DNA of 64,000 nt from Deltaproteobacteria bacterium (GCA_028818775.1 JAPPNE010000140.1:1-64000); one strand, 5' to 3'; counted from the stretch's first letter, positions 25,520 through 34,640 are shown. Notes: generated by a model not told the origin, from the letters alone. Numbers and translations: made by a program.

Positions 25520-26320
25520 CTATCCATTATAATTCCCTTCTCGTTCTTCCGCGGGCAACCCCACCGTATCCGCCACGCGCTGAGCGTAGTGGTTCCAGGT
25601 CCACTCGTAGACCTTCGACACGGCGGCCTGAAGGCCTCCCTCCACCACGAAGGCGAAGGCATCCAGGTCCGCCTGGGAGAGGGTAGGCGGGCGAGCACCG
25701 CCGGTGGCGCGGGCGGCGTCCAGGGTGACCCTGGCCAGGGTTTCCAGGCGTATGCCCAGCAGGGTCACGGCTTCCACGGTAGGGCCGATGACGGTGAGGC
25801 CGTGGCCGCGCATCAGGCAGCAGTCCCGGTCGCCCATGGTGGCGATCAGGTCGGCCGCCAGCTCCGGGCTGTCGATGAGCACCGATCTGGGATAGAGCGG
25901 GATCCCCTGAATCGCGGCGCTCAGACTCAAGGGGTCGTAGCAGCCGTAGATGGGCCGAAGCGGGAGCCCGGCGATAGTGGCGACGAGGCAGTGGTACGGA
26001 TGGGCGTGCAGCACGGCCCGGGCCTCGGGGCGCGCCTTGTACAGCTCGCCGTGGATCGGCAGCTCGATGGGCAGACGGTATCCGTCCACCTGTTCCACGG
26101 TGCGGTCGAAACCGACCCGGCGCACGTGGTGCACGTCGGTGTACAGCAGCCCCTTTTCCGGCGCGGTCTCGTCGCCACCGAGGCAGCGGAGGAACATCTC
26201 GTCCGAGTCGGGAATACGCACCGACAGGTGTCCGAGAATGTCGCCGAGGCAGCCCTGGCTGGCCAGAATGCGGGTCCCCAGCGCGACCTTGCGCCGGAGG
26301 GTCAGCAGCGATGCGTCCAT
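25520..26320 (-). CDS. class II aldolase/adducin-domain protein
   Basis: A 266-residue zinc aldolase-fold protein. AVLHAHPYHCLVA carries the HxH metal ligands, LMRGHGLTVIG the third His region, and the N-terminal LASQGCLGDILGHLSVR resembles the substrate-binding S/G-N-x-S region. Family members are fuculose/ribulose phosphate aldolases and decarboxylases of hydroxy aromatic acids. Given the LigAB and PcaGH neighbours, an oxaloacetate/4-carboxy-4-hydroxy-2-oxoadipate type or aromatic-acid decarboxylase role is possible but inferred. ATG at 26320 follows AAAGGACGG. It converges on ligB and is divergent from the acyl-CoA synthetase gene. Confidence 0.88.
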   Translation of the reverse strand: MDASLLTLRRKVALGTRILASQGCLGDILGHLSVRIPDSDEMFLRCLGGDETAPEKGLLYTDVHHVRRVGFDRTVEQVDGYRLPIELPIHGELYKARPEARAVLHAHPYHCLVATIAGLPLRPIYGCYDPLSLSAAIQGIPLYPRSVLIDSPELAADLIATMGDRDCCLMRGHGLTVIGPTVEAVTLLGIRLETLARVTLDAARATGGARPPTLSQADLDAFAFVVEGGLQAAVSKVYEWTWNHYAQRVADTVGLPAEEREGNYNG

Positions 26321-26403
26321 AACCGTCCTTTCGCTTCGCCGGTTTCGTCCGGCCGCATATGCTCACGTGTAAACCGCCTGCGCCCCGGAGTGTCAACCCG
26401 CAA

Positions 26404-26432
26404 TTGAAACCACTGCGGCCTTCATCTATGGT
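26404..26432 (+). promoter_or_regulatory. possible promoter of the acyl-CoA synthetase gene
   Basis: TTGAAA, a 17-base spacer and TATGGT lie directly before the ATG at 26444. The expected transcript start would be only a few bases from the start codon, implying a nearly leaderless message, so confidence is low. Confidence 0.3.
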
Positions 26433-26443
26433 CAGGCTGTTTC

Positions 26444-28030
26444 ATGACCGCTTACGTCACCATCCACGAGTTGCTGTCCCACCAGGTCGCTGAGCGGCCG
26501 GACCGTCCTTGCCTGATTTACGAAGACCGGCAGTGGAGCTACGCGGAGTTGGCCGCGGAAGTGGAGCGGGTGGCGCACGCGTTCGCGGCTCTCGGGCTCC
26601 GGCCCGGGCAGCGTGTCGCCATCCTGCTGCCCAATTGTTCGGAGTTCCTCTGCGCGGTGTTCGCCATGGCCCGCACCGGCGGCGTGTTCGTGCCCCTCAA
26701 CACGGCACAGACCGCGGACGAGCTTCAGTACCTCCTGTCCCACTCCGAAGCACGCTGCCTGCTGACCGCCGATGCCTTCATGCCGCTCATCCAGGGCATC
26801 CGCGGGGATTGTCCTAAGCTGGAGCAGGTGATCACGCTCGATCCCCCCGGCGGGAGCGGCGTCCTGGGCTGGGACGAATTCATCCGCGGCGCCGAGCGCC
26901 GCCCGGCGCTCACGGAAGTCTCGCCCGAGGACATGGCGTCCATCATCTACACGTCCGGCACCACGGACCGGCCCAAGGGCGTGATGCTCAAGCACTCCGC
27001 CTTCGCCTTCGCCCCGAGCCACCGCGCGCGGGCGCTGGGCTGGACCGGTGACGATCGGGTGCTGGTGGTGATGCCGCTGTTCCACGTCAACGCGCTGTGC
27101 CACATGACCCTCGCGATGATGTCCGTGGGCGGCGGCGTGGTGCTGAAGGATCGGTTCAGCGCGTCGCGTTTCTGGGACGACGTAAAGCGCCACGGCGTCA
27201 CCACCTCGAGCATCATGCAGACGATTCCGCGTATCCTGCTGAACCTGCCGCCGGACCCGGCGGACGCGGATACGCCGTTGCGGCAGGCAATGGCGCTCTT
27301 GCCGCCCGACGTGCACCTGGAGTTCGAGCGGCGTTTCGGCGTCACCGCCATCCCCACCTACAGCCTCACCGAGGACCTGCTGAGCGTTCTCGGGCCCTTG
27401 GACGTGTCGCGCCGGAAGCTCGGCAGTTGCGGCGTGCCCATCGCTCCGGAGGTGCACCGGGTGCGCATCGTGAACGAGGAAGGGGAGAACTGCGCGCCCG
27501 GCGAATTCGGGGAGATCGTCAAGCAGAGTCCGGCGGTGATGATGGGCTACTACAAGAACCCCGACGCCACCGCCGCGGCCCTTCGCGACGGCTGGCTCCA
27601 CACCGGTGACCTGGGCTACCTGGACGAGGACGGTTTCCTGTACTTCGTCGACCGCAAGAAGGACATCATCAAGCGCGGCGGCGAGAACATCGCCTCGGCC
27701 GAGGTGGAGCGCGTGCTCAACTCCCACCCGCTCATTGCCGAGTCCGCCGCGGTCGCGGTGCCGGACATCATTCGCCAGGAGGAAGTGAAGGCGTGCATCG
27801 TGCTGGCCGCCAACGCCTCCCCTGAGGACCTGCCGCCGGAACGGCTATGGGAGTTCTGCGCCGATCACTTGGCGGCCTTCAAGATACCGCGCTATCTCGA
27901 CTACCGGCCGGAACTTCCCAAGACGCCGAGTTCGAAGGTGCAGAAGAACCTTCTTCGGGACGAGGGCGTGGGGCCGGAGGTGGCGGACAGGACCGCCTTG
28001 ACAAATATCACCGGCGCGGCCAAAAGATGA
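26444..28030 (+). CDS. AMP-dependent acyl-CoA synthetase/ligase
   Basis: A 528-residue member of the ANL adenylating superfamily. Visible motifs are the phosphate-binding IIYTSGTTDRPKGVM, YSLTED (usually YGxTE; here Ser replaces Gly), WLHTGDLGYLDEDG, DRKKDIIKRGGENIAS, and the C-terminal PKTPSSKVQKN with the adenylation Lys. It activates a carboxylic acid to its CoA thioester through an acyl-adenylate. The stop codon overlaps a possible ATG of the following ThDP gene, so the two are likely translationally coupled. Size and motifs fit medium-chain or aromatic acid:CoA ligases; the acid is not determined. Confidence 0.93.
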   Translation: MTAYVTIHELLSHQVAERPDRPCLIYEDRQWSYAELAAEVERVAHAFAALGLRPGQRVAILLPNCSEFLCAVFAMARTGGVFVPLNTAQTADELQYLLSHSEARCLLTADAFMPLIQGIRGDCPKLEQVITLDPPGGSGVLGWDEFIRGAERRPALTEVSPEDMASIIYTSGTTDRPKGVMLKHSAFAFAPSHRARALGWTGDDRVLVVMPLFHVNALCHMTLAMMSVGGGVVLKDRFSASRFWDDVKRHGVTTSSIMQTIPRILLNLPPDPADADTPLRQAMALLPPDVHLEFERRFGVTAIPTYSLTEDLLSVLGPLDVSRRKLGSCGVPIAPEVHRVRIVNEEGENCAPGEFGEIVKQSPAVMMGYYKNPDATAAALRDGWLHTGDLGYLDEDGFLYFVDRKKDIIKRGGENIASAEVERVLNSHPLIAESAAVAVPDIIRQEEVKACIVLAANASPEDLPPERLWEFCADHLAAFKIPRYLDYRPELPKTPSSKVQKNLLRDEGVGPEVADRTALTNITGAAKR

Positions 28031-28050
28031 GGTCAAAGGAGGGACATACA

Positions 28051-29877
28051 GTGGCAAGACGCAGCACAAGTACGGCATTGAAGCACCGTCCGGAGGACCT
28101 GGGGACCCCCAGGATGCGCTGGGGCAGCGACGTCGTCGCGGCGGTGGCGCGCGAACTCGACTTCAAGTACATCGCGCTGGTTCCTGGGGCCAGCTACCGA
28201 GGTTTCCACGACAGCCTGGTGAACTTCCTGGGCAATGAGAACCCGCAGATGGTCACGTGCCTGCACGAGGAACACGCGGTGTCCATCGCGGACGGCTACG
28301 GCAAGGCCACGGACGAACCCATGGCGGTGGCGCTGCACTCGAACGTGGGGCTGATGCATGCCACCATGACCATCTTCAATGCCTGGTGCGACCGGACGCC
28401 CATGGTCATCTTCGGCGCCACGGGTCCGGTGGACGCGCACAAGCGGCGTCCCTGGATCGACTGGATCCACACCGCCGCGGACCAAGGCGCGATCATCCGG
28501 AACTACATCAAGTGGGACGACCAACCGGCGTCGCCGCAGGCGGCCGTCGAGTCGGTGCTGCGGGCCAATCAGATCGCCCGCACCGCCCCCTTCGGGCCGG
28601 TCTACGTTTGCCTTGACGTGGGTCTGCAGGAGGAGTCGCTGCACGAGGACGTGCGCATCCCGGACGCCTCGCGGTATGCGGCGCCGAAGGCCCCCTTCGC
28701 ACCCTCGGCCGTGGTCAAGCAGGCGCGGGAAGTCCTCAAGAAGGCCAAGTTCCCGGTCATCCTCATGGGACGGATGTCCCGCGGCCAAGCCGACTGGGAT
28801 CGCCGCGTCAAGCTCGCGGAGGCCCTGAACGCCCCGGTGCTCACCAGCTCCAACGACCCCTCGTCCTTTCCCACCACCCATCCGTTGCACTTGGCCGCGC
28901 CGGCACTGCGTCCGTCGAAGCAGGCCGTGGCGCTGGTCAAGAAGGCGGATGTCATCCTCAGTCTCGACTGGCTGGACCTGGCCGGGTATCTGCGCGGTTG
29001 CCTGGGGGCATCGCAGACACAGACGCCGGCCGACAAGACCATCATCCACTGCTCCATGGACACCTATCGCACCAACGGCTGGAGCATGGACCACCAGGCG
29101 CTGCCCGCCGCGGACATCCCGGTGGCGGCATGCCCGGACACCCTCGTGGAACAGATGCTGGAGGGTTTCGGCCGCAAGCGGCCCGCCGCGGGGTTGAAGG
29201 CCATCACCCACTGGACGCGCACCCCTGTCGGCCGGGCACGGCCCAAGGAGGGCGTCCCCATGACGTTGATGGACATGGCGCTGACGGTGCGGGAGTTCGC
29301 CCGCAGCCGGCCCGTGAGCTTCGCGCGCCTGCCCATCGGCTGGCCCGGCGAGGCCGCGGAGTTCAGCGGTCCGTTGAGTTTCATGGGCAACGACGGCGGC
29401 GGCGGCGTGGGCAGCGGCCCCGGCCATGCCGTCGGCACCGCGCTGGCCCTCCAGGGCAAGGGCCGCCTGGTCACGGGTGTCCTGGGCGACGGCGACTATC
29501 TGATGGGCTGCAACGCGCTCTGGACCGCCACGCACATGGATCTGCCGCTGCTCATCGTCATCGCGGACAACCGCTCCTACTACAACGACGAGATGCACCA
29601 GGAACGGGTCGCGGTGATGCGCGAGCGGCCGGTGCAGAACCGCTGGATCGGGCAACGGCTGGACGATCCGCCCGTGGACCTCATCGCCATGGGACGGGCC
29701 CAGGGCTTCGACGGCGAGGCGCCGGTGTCCACCGCCGAGGACTTGGCCGCCGCCCTGGAGCGGGGCGCCCAAGTGGTGTCCAAGGGGGGCCGCTACGTCA
29801 TCGACGCCTTGGTGGAACCGGGCTATGCCGACACCGGCGCCGACCAGCGCGCGGACATGAGCAAGAAGAAGAAGTGA
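28051..29877 (+). CDS. thiamine-diphosphate-dependent enzyme, 2
   Basis: A 608-residue ThDP enzyme of the acetolactate-synthase-like family. The Pyr domain has VTCLHEEHAVSIADGYG with the activating Glu. The PP domain has LGDGDYLMGCNALWTATH followed by IVIADN. GTG at 28051 is preferred because a strong AAAGGAGGG lies seven bases ahead; ATG at 28027, overlapping the previous stop, would add eight residues. It is only moderately similar to the ThDP enzyme at 22224-23978, and the two are not recent duplicates. Location directly behind an acyl-CoA synthetase suggests 2-oxo acid decarboxylation or an oxalyl-CoA-decarboxylase-like step. The exact reaction is not settled. Confidence 0.87.
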   Translation: MARRSTSTALKHRPEDLGTPRMRWGSDVVAAVARELDFKYIALVPGASYRGFHDSLVNFLGNENPQMVTCLHEEHAVSIADGYGKATDEPMAVALHSNVGLMHATMTIFNAWCDRTPMVIFGATGPVDAHKRRPWIDWIHTAADQGAIIRNYIKWDDQPASPQAAVESVLRANQIARTAPFGPVYVCLDVGLQEESLHEDVRIPDASRYAAPKAPFAPSAVVKQAREVLKKAKFPVILMGRMSRGQADWDRRVKLAEALNAPVLTSSNDPSSFPTTHPLHLAAPALRPSKQAVALVKKADVILSLDWLDLAGYLRGCLGASQTQTPADKTIIHCSMDTYRTNGWSMDHQALPAADIPVAACPDTLVEQMLEGFGRKRPAAGLKAITHWTRTPVGRARPKEGVPMTLMDMALTVREFARSRPVSFARLPIGWPGEAAEFSGPLSFMGNDGGGGVGSGPGHAVGTALALQGKGRLVTGVLGDGDYLMGCNALWTATHMDLPLLIVIADNRSYYNDEMHQERVAVMRERPVQNRWIGQRLDDPPVDLIAMGRAQGFDGEAPVSTAEDLAAALERGAQVVSKGGRYVIDALVEPGYADTGADQRADMSKKKK

Positions 29878-29898
29878 CGCGGGGACCGCAACTTTTCG

Positions 29899-29943
29899 CC
29901 GTTCGTCCTGAGCGTAGCGAAGCGAAGTCGAAGGACGCCATCT
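29899..29943. repeat. palindromic intergenic repeat, copy B (single arm)
   Basis: A 45-base arm identical to the right arm of the 7246-7354 element, here without its partner. Its last two bases are part of the reversed stop codon of the pcaG-like gene, so the element abuts the gene end exactly. It lies in the 64-base gap between convergent genes and may work as a transcript-end stem. Confidence 0.88.
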
Positions 29944-30526
29944 ACACGTCGAAGAACACGGTTTCACGCGGACCCTGCAGGCGGATCTCGAAGTCGTAGA
30001 CCGGCGGTGCGCCGCCGGATGCGCGCGGGACCGCCAGCAGGGTCTCGCGCCGCCCGGCCTCGGTGATGGTCCGCAGGACCGGGTCCCGGTCATTGGCGGC
30101 TGTTTCGTCCGCGAAGTACATCCGCGTCACCAGTTGCTTCAGCAGGCCGCGCGCGAACACCGACAGGGAGATGTGCGGCGCCTGCACCGTCTCCTCGGGT
30201 CCGGGCACGCCCCCCGGCTTGACCGTGACGATGTTGAAACGGCCGTCGCCGTCGGTGATGGCGCGGCCGAATCCCTGGAACCCCGCCACCAGCGGCACCT
30301 CCCGCGTGTCCTCGGCGTGCGCGTAGCGGCCGTGGACGTTGGCCTGCCACACCTCGATGACGCAGTCGTCCACGGGCTGGCCGGCGCCGTCGACGATGCG
30401 TCCCTGAATGCGGATGGCGCCGGCATCGTCCGTCGCCGCCAGTTCCGCGCCGCCTTCCCACGGCACCATGATGCGGTGAAACGGACCGATGGTCTGGGAG
30501 GGAGTGGTTCCATGCCGGCCTGACAC
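29942..30526 (-). CDS. pcaG: protocatechuate 3,4-dioxygenase alpha subunit
   Basis: A 194-residue intradiol dioxygenase alpha subunit. TPSQTIGPFHR near the N-terminus and IEVWQANVHGRYAHAED are typical. APHISLSVFARGLLKQL takes the place of the catalytic HIH segment of the beta chain, as expected for the non-iron-binding alpha subunit. MYFADETAANDRDPVL and the C-terminal YDFEIRLQGPRETVFFDV complete the fold. It pairs with PcaH just upstream (three bases between genes) to convert protocatechuate to 3-carboxy-cis,cis-muconate in the cytoplasm. Its stop abuts a palindromic repeat. Confidence 0.95.
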   Translation of the reverse strand: MSGRHGTTPSQTIGPFHRIMVPWEGGAELAATDDAGAIRIQGRIVDGAGQPVDDCVIEVWQANVHGRYAHAEDTREVPLVAGFQGFGRAITDGDGRFNIVTVKPGGVPGPEETVQAPHISLSVFARGLLKQLVTRMYFADETAANDRDPVLRTITEAGRRETLLAVPRASGGAPPVYDFEIRLQGPRETVFFDV

Positions 30527-30529
30527 GAT

Positions 30530-31234
30530 TCAACCCTCCATCGGCGTGGCGTCCCGGCCCCGCAACACGATGTCGAACTCGTAGGCGAGGGCCCACTCCG
30601 GTTCGGTCTTCTCGAGGTCGAGCCTGCACACCAGCCGTTGCCTCGCCCCGGCGTCGGCGGTCGAATTGAAGATGGGATCGCAGTCGAGCAGCGGATCCCC
30701 CGGGAAATACATCTGCGTGATCAAGCGCGTGACGAACGCGGTGCCGAAGAGCGAGAGGTGGATGTGCGCCGGGCGCCAGGCGTTGGGGTCGTTGCCCCAG
30801 GGATACGCCGCCGGCTTGATGGTCACGAAACGGTAACGGCCCTCCGTGTCGGTGGCGCAGCGTCCGCCACCGCTGAAGTTGGGGTCGAGCGGGGCGGGGT
30901 GGTTGTCGGCGTCGTGGCGGTAGCGGCCCGCCGAGTTGGCCTGCCAGATCTCCATGAGGGCATCCGGCAACGGTCTGCCGTGGGTGTCCATGACCCGCCC
31001 ATGGACGATGATGCGCTCGCCCAGGGGCTCCCCTTCGTGCTGCCGGGTGAGGTCGTGGTCCAACGGACCGACCTTCTCGTGGCCGTACACCGGTCCGGTG
31101 ATTTCCGACAGCGTGTGCGGCAACGGCACCAGGGGCCGCTTGGGCGCCCGCAGCACCGTGGAGCGGTAGTCGGGGTAGAGGTAGGGCGGCTGTTCCGCCG
31201 CTGGGTCGCGCTTGTATCCGGTCGGCTGATCCAT
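30530..31234 (-). CDS. pcaH: protocatechuate 3,4-dioxygenase beta subunit
   Basis: A 234-residue catalytic subunit binding Fe(III). The ligands known from Pseudomonas (Tyr408, Tyr447, His460, His462) map to Tyr105 (GRYRHDA), Tyr144 (AAYPWGN), His157 and His159 (RPAHIHLSL), with identical spacing of 39, 13 and 2. This supports an active intradiol enzyme. ATG at 31234 is preceded by GCGAGGAG; an eight-codon longer form from a TTG is less likely. It is immediately downstream of the MFS permease on the same strand, suggesting an operon with dioxygenase 32446-33450 at its head. Confidence 0.96.
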   Translation of the reverse strand: MDQPTGYKRDPAAEQPPYLYPDYRSTVLRAPKRPLVPLPHTLSEITGPVYGHEKVGPLDHDLTRQHEGEPLGERIIVHGRVMDTHGRPLPDALMEIWQANSAGRYRHDADNHPAPLDPNFSGGGRCATDTEGRYRFVTIKPAAYPWGNDPNAWRPAHIHLSLFGTAFVTRLITQMYFPGDPLLDCDPIFNSTADAGARQRLVCRLDLEKTEPEWALAYEFDIVLRGRDATPMEG

Positions 31235-31261
31235 GTTGCTCCTCGCTTTTTCCAAGACGAA

Positions 31262-32410
31262 TTACGCCGTATGCCGGGCCTTGTAAAGCAGCGCCAGAAA
31301 AGCCCCTGCAAGGGTGAGGGCCCCGACCCAGACGAAGCCCATGTCGAAGGCGCCCAGGTCGCCGCACAGGCCCAGGAACCAGGGGGTGGCGCCGCCGCCG
31401 ATGACGAACGCCATGGGGACCACAAGGGACACGGCGGTGCCGCGGGTCTGCATGTCGCCCAGGGTGGACAGGGCGGTAAAGCCCGCGGGGAAGAAGCCCA
31501 CTGCCACCATGGGCTGGATGAAGACGGCCACCGTCACCCAGGAATCCGGGACCAGCCCCACGAGGGCCACGGTGACGCTGCTCAGGGCCAGCGTTGTTGA
31601 CAGGGTGCGGCGGACGCCGAAACGGTCCGCCGCCCATCCTGCCACCAGGGCCAGGACCGGACAGGCGCCCCGGGAAAGCCCCACCAGCGTGTTGGCCCAG
31701 CCTTCCCCCAGGCCGCGTTCCGACACCAGGTAGAGGGGGAGCATCGTGAACACGCCCAGGGTGATGGCGACTCCCAGGATGAAGAGCGCGAGGATGATCC
31801 ACAGCATGGGGTCCTTCAGGAACCGCCGGATCACGGCCGGGACCGGGGGTTCGCCGGCGAACCTGCCGCCGCGGCCGAGTACGGCGTAGAGCCCGCTGGC
31901 CAGGAAGTTGACGAGGCCGAAGTAGAACAGGATGGCCCGCCAGGAGAGACTTCTGAGCAGCAGCTCACCGAGCAACGGCACGATGACGAAGCTCGTGTTG
32001 GGCGCCAGCTCGTGGATGGAGATGGCCTTGCCCCAGTGGGGACGGGTAACCAGCGAGGTGATGGTGGCGATGGCCGACGGAAGGTATAGGCCGGCCCCGA
32101 GGCCCATGGCGAAGAGTCCGAGCCGGATGCCCGTCAAGGTGGAGGCTTGGGCCACCGCGAGGGTCGATAGTCCCAGAAGCGCGAAGGACAGCACGATGGT
32201 CCGGTGGTGCAGCAAGCGGGCGGATACGTAACCGGCCCCGGACATGGCGGTCAAGTACCCGGCGGAGATGAACAGGAAGAACATGCCGGCCTGGGCGTGG
32301 GTGATGCCGAGATCCGCCTCCACCGTCGGCAGCAGCGGCGCCAGGATGACGCGACCGGTGAAGTTCAGCAGGAAGATCACCGCCATCAGCAGCACGGCGG
32401 GAGCCTGCAT
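31262..32410 (-). CDS. MFS transporter
   Basis: A 382-residue permease of the major facilitator superfamily with twelve predicted helices, including MAVIFLLNFTGRVILAPLL, GMFFLFISAGYLTAMSGAG (N-terminal half) and VAGWAADRFGVRRTLSTTL with the conserved basic loop between helices 8 and 9. It would import an aromatic acid or export a product; sequence does not tell which. The ATG at 32410 lies 36 bases after the reversed stop of the upstream dioxygenase gene. Its own SD is not obvious, so translation may be coupled to the preceding gene. It is followed by pcaH within 28 bases. An aromatic-acid uptake role is suggested by context only. Confidence 0.85.
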   Translation of the reverse strand: MQAPAVLLMAVIFLLNFTGRVILAPLLPTVEADLGITHAQAGMFFLFISAGYLTAMSGAGYVSARLLHHRTIVLSFALLGLSTLAVAQASTLTGIRLGLFAMGLGAGLYLPSAIATITSLVTRPHWGKAISIHELAPNTSFVIVPLLGELLLRSLSWRAILFYFGLVNFLASGLYAVLGRGGRFAGEPPVPAVIRRFLKDPMLWIILALFILGVAITLGVFTMLPLYLVSERGLGEGWANTLVGLSRGACPVLALVAGWAADRFGVRRTLSTTLALSSVTVALVGLVPDSWVTVAVFIQPMVAVGFFPAGFTALSTLGDMQTRGTAVSLVVPMAFVIGGGATPWFLGLCGDLGAFDMGFVWVGALTLAGAFLALLYKARHTA

Positions 32411-32445
32411 GCGGAAGTCGGCGTCGATGGAGGTGCGCGGGAGGC

Positions 32446-33450
32446 CTATGGCCGGCCTCCGTCCTTGAGCGTTGCTCCGGTGTCGTTGCCGGCCGAGGTG
32501 CGGGGAATCGGTTTCCAGTAGGCGAAGCCCATGCCGCAGCCCGTGCCCGCGGGCGAACGGTATCCGGGAACGTAGTCCACCAGCGTCATTTCCATGGGCT
32601 CGGCGAACCCGCCCAGGGCGATCCAGTTGAGGATCTCGGAAGTGCCGCTCCTGAGCTTCTCGCGCGGAAGCCCACGGAGCGCGCCGGCGTCCTTGTCGGC
32701 CAGGGCCTTCAGCATGGCCTGGTCGATGTCTTCGTCGACCACGAAGTGGCTCAGGCCGCCGGAGGCCATGACGGCCACCCGGGCGTCCGAGTCCCACGAC
32801 TCGATGGCCTCGCGGACGCATTGCCCCAGCGCGTAGCAGCGTCCCGGCGTCGGCTGGTTGGGCGGGTAGTAGGTATTGACCATCACCGGCACCATGGGCA
32901 GCGTGCTTCCGGGGAGGAGGCGGCGGTACAAGAAGCTGAACGCGTGCCCGATGCCCTCGCGCAGCCGGTTGGTCCGGGCGATGTCGAAATCGTGGTCCGA
33001 GAGCCAGGCAATCAGGTGCTCGGCCAGCTCCGTGTGGTTGCAATAGAGCGGCGCGGTCTCCGCCCAGCCCCGCTGCTCGGACTTCTTCCACTCGGGCAGC
33101 GGTCCGGTGCGCGGCGCGATGGTCATGTCCGGCCCGTGGTAGACCGCGAAGGTCGGCATGTTGTCGTCGAGGAACTGTTCGTGCTGGTCGTCGCCGAAGG
33201 CGACCACCACGTCCGCGCGCGCTTCCCGGAGCGTGTCGCCCAGCACCTTCAGTGCGTCCTGACACGCCTGGAACCGCTCCCGGTACTTTTCCGGCGTGAT
33301 CTCACGGCCGATGTCCGCTTTCGCCGCGGCCGTCAGCGCCGGGTAGTCGAGGGTCGGATCGGTCTCGTCCTTGGTCTGCAGCAGGCGCCAGTCGGTGACG
33401 CTCAATTGCGGGGTGTGAGAGGTAGCGAGCGCCAGGACGATCCTTGCCAT
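32446..33450 (-). CDS. LigB-domain class III extradiol dioxygenase, second copy
   Basis: A 334-residue catalytic-domain protein beginning MARIVLALATSHTPQLS. His12 and His90 (GDDQHEQF) match the first two LigB metal ligands, GGLSHFVVD supplies the acid/base His, and GTSEILNW the Glu. It is longer than the 24550-25398 enzyme and has its own insertions (residues 20-75). No separate LigA-like gene is adjacent, so it is probably self-sufficient, as in gallate or homoprotocatechuate-type enzymes. ATG at 33450 matches the family start; a longer frame to 33489 is rejected. It is first in an apparent operon with the MFS permease and pcaHG. The substrate is unknown. Confidence 0.87.
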   Translation of the reverse strand: MARIVLALATSHTPQLSVTDWRLLQTKDETDPTLDYPALTAAAKADIGREITPEKYRERFQACQDALKVLGDTLREARADVVVAFGDDQHEQFLDDNMPTFAVYHGPDMTIAPRTGPLPEWKKSEQRGWAETAPLYCNHTELAEHLIAWLSDHDFDIARTNRLREGIGHAFSFLYRRLLPGSTLPMVPVMVNTYYPPNQPTPGRCYALGQCVREAIESWDSDARVAVMASGGLSHFVVDEDIDQAMLKALADKDAGALRGLPREKLRSGTSEILNWIALGGFAEPMEMTLVDYVPGYRSPAGTGCGMGFAYWKPIPRTSAGNDTGATLKDGGRP

Positions 33451-33543
33451 GGCGCCCTTTGTACCAGATGCAAGACGCCATGGCACCATTTGGCGGTAGT
33501 GTCGCGGTTTGCGGACCGGGACACCAACCTTTGGGCCGGCCGC

Positions 33544-33573
33544 TTGACACTCCCGGAGGTCCGGGGATACATT
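33544..33573 (+). promoter_or_regulatory. predicted promoter of the TTT binding-protein genes
   Basis: A perfect -35 TTGACA, an 18-base spacer and TACATT (4 of 6) end 38 bases before the start at 33612. Its SD is AGGAGGTG. This is the best promoter match in the window. Confidence 0.5.
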
Positions 33574-33611
33574 CGCGCGGTGCGAGAAAACAACCCTATC
33601 AGGAGGTGCAG

Positions 33612-34640
33612 ATGAGATTCTTTACGGCCATGGCCGCCTTGCTGCTGGCTGTCGTGATATCCGGCCCGGTGCATGGGGCGGACGATTTTTACAAGGGCAA
33701 GAAGATCCGTCTGATCGTGTCGTCGAGCCCGGGCGGCGGCAACGACACCTACTCCCGGCTCATCGCGCGGCACATCCCCCGGCACATTCCGGGCAATCCC
33801 ACCGTCATCGTCCAGAACATGCCCGGTGCCGGCGGAATCATGGCCGCGGACTACCTTTACCGGAAGGCCAAGCGGGACGGCACGGTGTTGGAGCAGATCA
33901 ACTGGGGCGTGTGGTTCCACCAGGTCGTCGGGTCCAAGCGGGCGCGCTTCGACTTCAACAAGATCAACGCCGTCGGCGTCGCCGCCATCGAGAGCGCGAT
34001 CCTCTTCACCCGCAAGTCCGAGTTTCCCGATTGGAAGTCCGTGCTGGCCTCCAAGAAGCTGATCACCAGCGGAAACAGCGGACGTCAATCCCTGGGCTAC
34101 ACCATGGGCAAGGTGATGGAAGTGATAGAAGGGAGGCGGATCTTCGACTACGTCTTCGGTTATCCGGGCGCGCGGCAGTACAGTCTCGCGTTTCGCCAGG
34201 GTGAGGTCCAGTCGTCCGGAAACACCCCGGGCTCGTTCGCCGATCAGCTCGGCGACATGTGGGACGAAGGCAAGGTCGCCATGCTGGCGCAGGCACCGAC
34301 GCCCGAAGGCGGCAGGACCAAGGAGTTCCCGGATACGCCCACGTTGCTGGAATACGCCAAGACCGACGCGCATCGTGAAGTGATAAAGGTCGCCTTCGAT
34401 CTCACCCACTACGGCCGTCCGTATGCGCTTCCCCCGGGCGTGCCCAAGGACCGTGTCCAGATCATGCGCGATGCCTTCGACGCGACCATGAAGGACCCGA
34501 AGTTCCTGGCCGAGGCCAAGAGGATCAAGCGGGTCATCATTCCGTCCACCGGCGCAAAACTCCAGCAACTCTGGAAGAACGTTCTCAACGCGTCCCCCGA
34601 GAACCTGGCCATCTTCAAGGAGATATTCGGCGAATCGTAG
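33612..34640 (+). CDS. TTT (Bug-type) substrate-binding protein, copy 1
   Basis: A 342-residue periplasmic binding protein of the tripartite tricarboxylate transporter family. A signal peptide (residues 1-22, ending VHGA) precedes DDFYKGKKIRLIVSSSPGGG, the classical TctC beginning. NMPGAGGIMAADYLYRKA and GARQYSLAFRQGE follow. This copy is more diverged from the next two than they are from each other. It captures a carboxylate for import by TctAB. The next copy follows after 70 bases. It may bind an aromatic or di/tricarboxylic acid; the ligand is unknown. Confidence 0.93.
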   Translation: MRFFTAMAALLLAVVISGPVHGADDFYKGKKIRLIVSSSPGGGNDTYSRLIARHIPRHIPGNPTVIVQNMPGAGGIMAADYLYRKAKRDGTVLEQINWGVWFHQVVGSKRARFDFNKINAVGVAAIESAILFTRKSEFPDWKSVLASKKLITSGNSGRQSLGYTMGKVMEVIEGRRIFDYVFGYPGARQYSLAFRQGEVQSSGNTPGSFADQLGDMWDEGKVAMLAQAPTPEGGRTKEFPDTPTLLEYAKTDAHREVIKVAFDLTHYGRPYALPPGVPKDRVQIMRDAFDATMKDPKFLAEAKRIKRVIIPSTGAKLQQLWKNVLNASPENLAIFKEIFGES

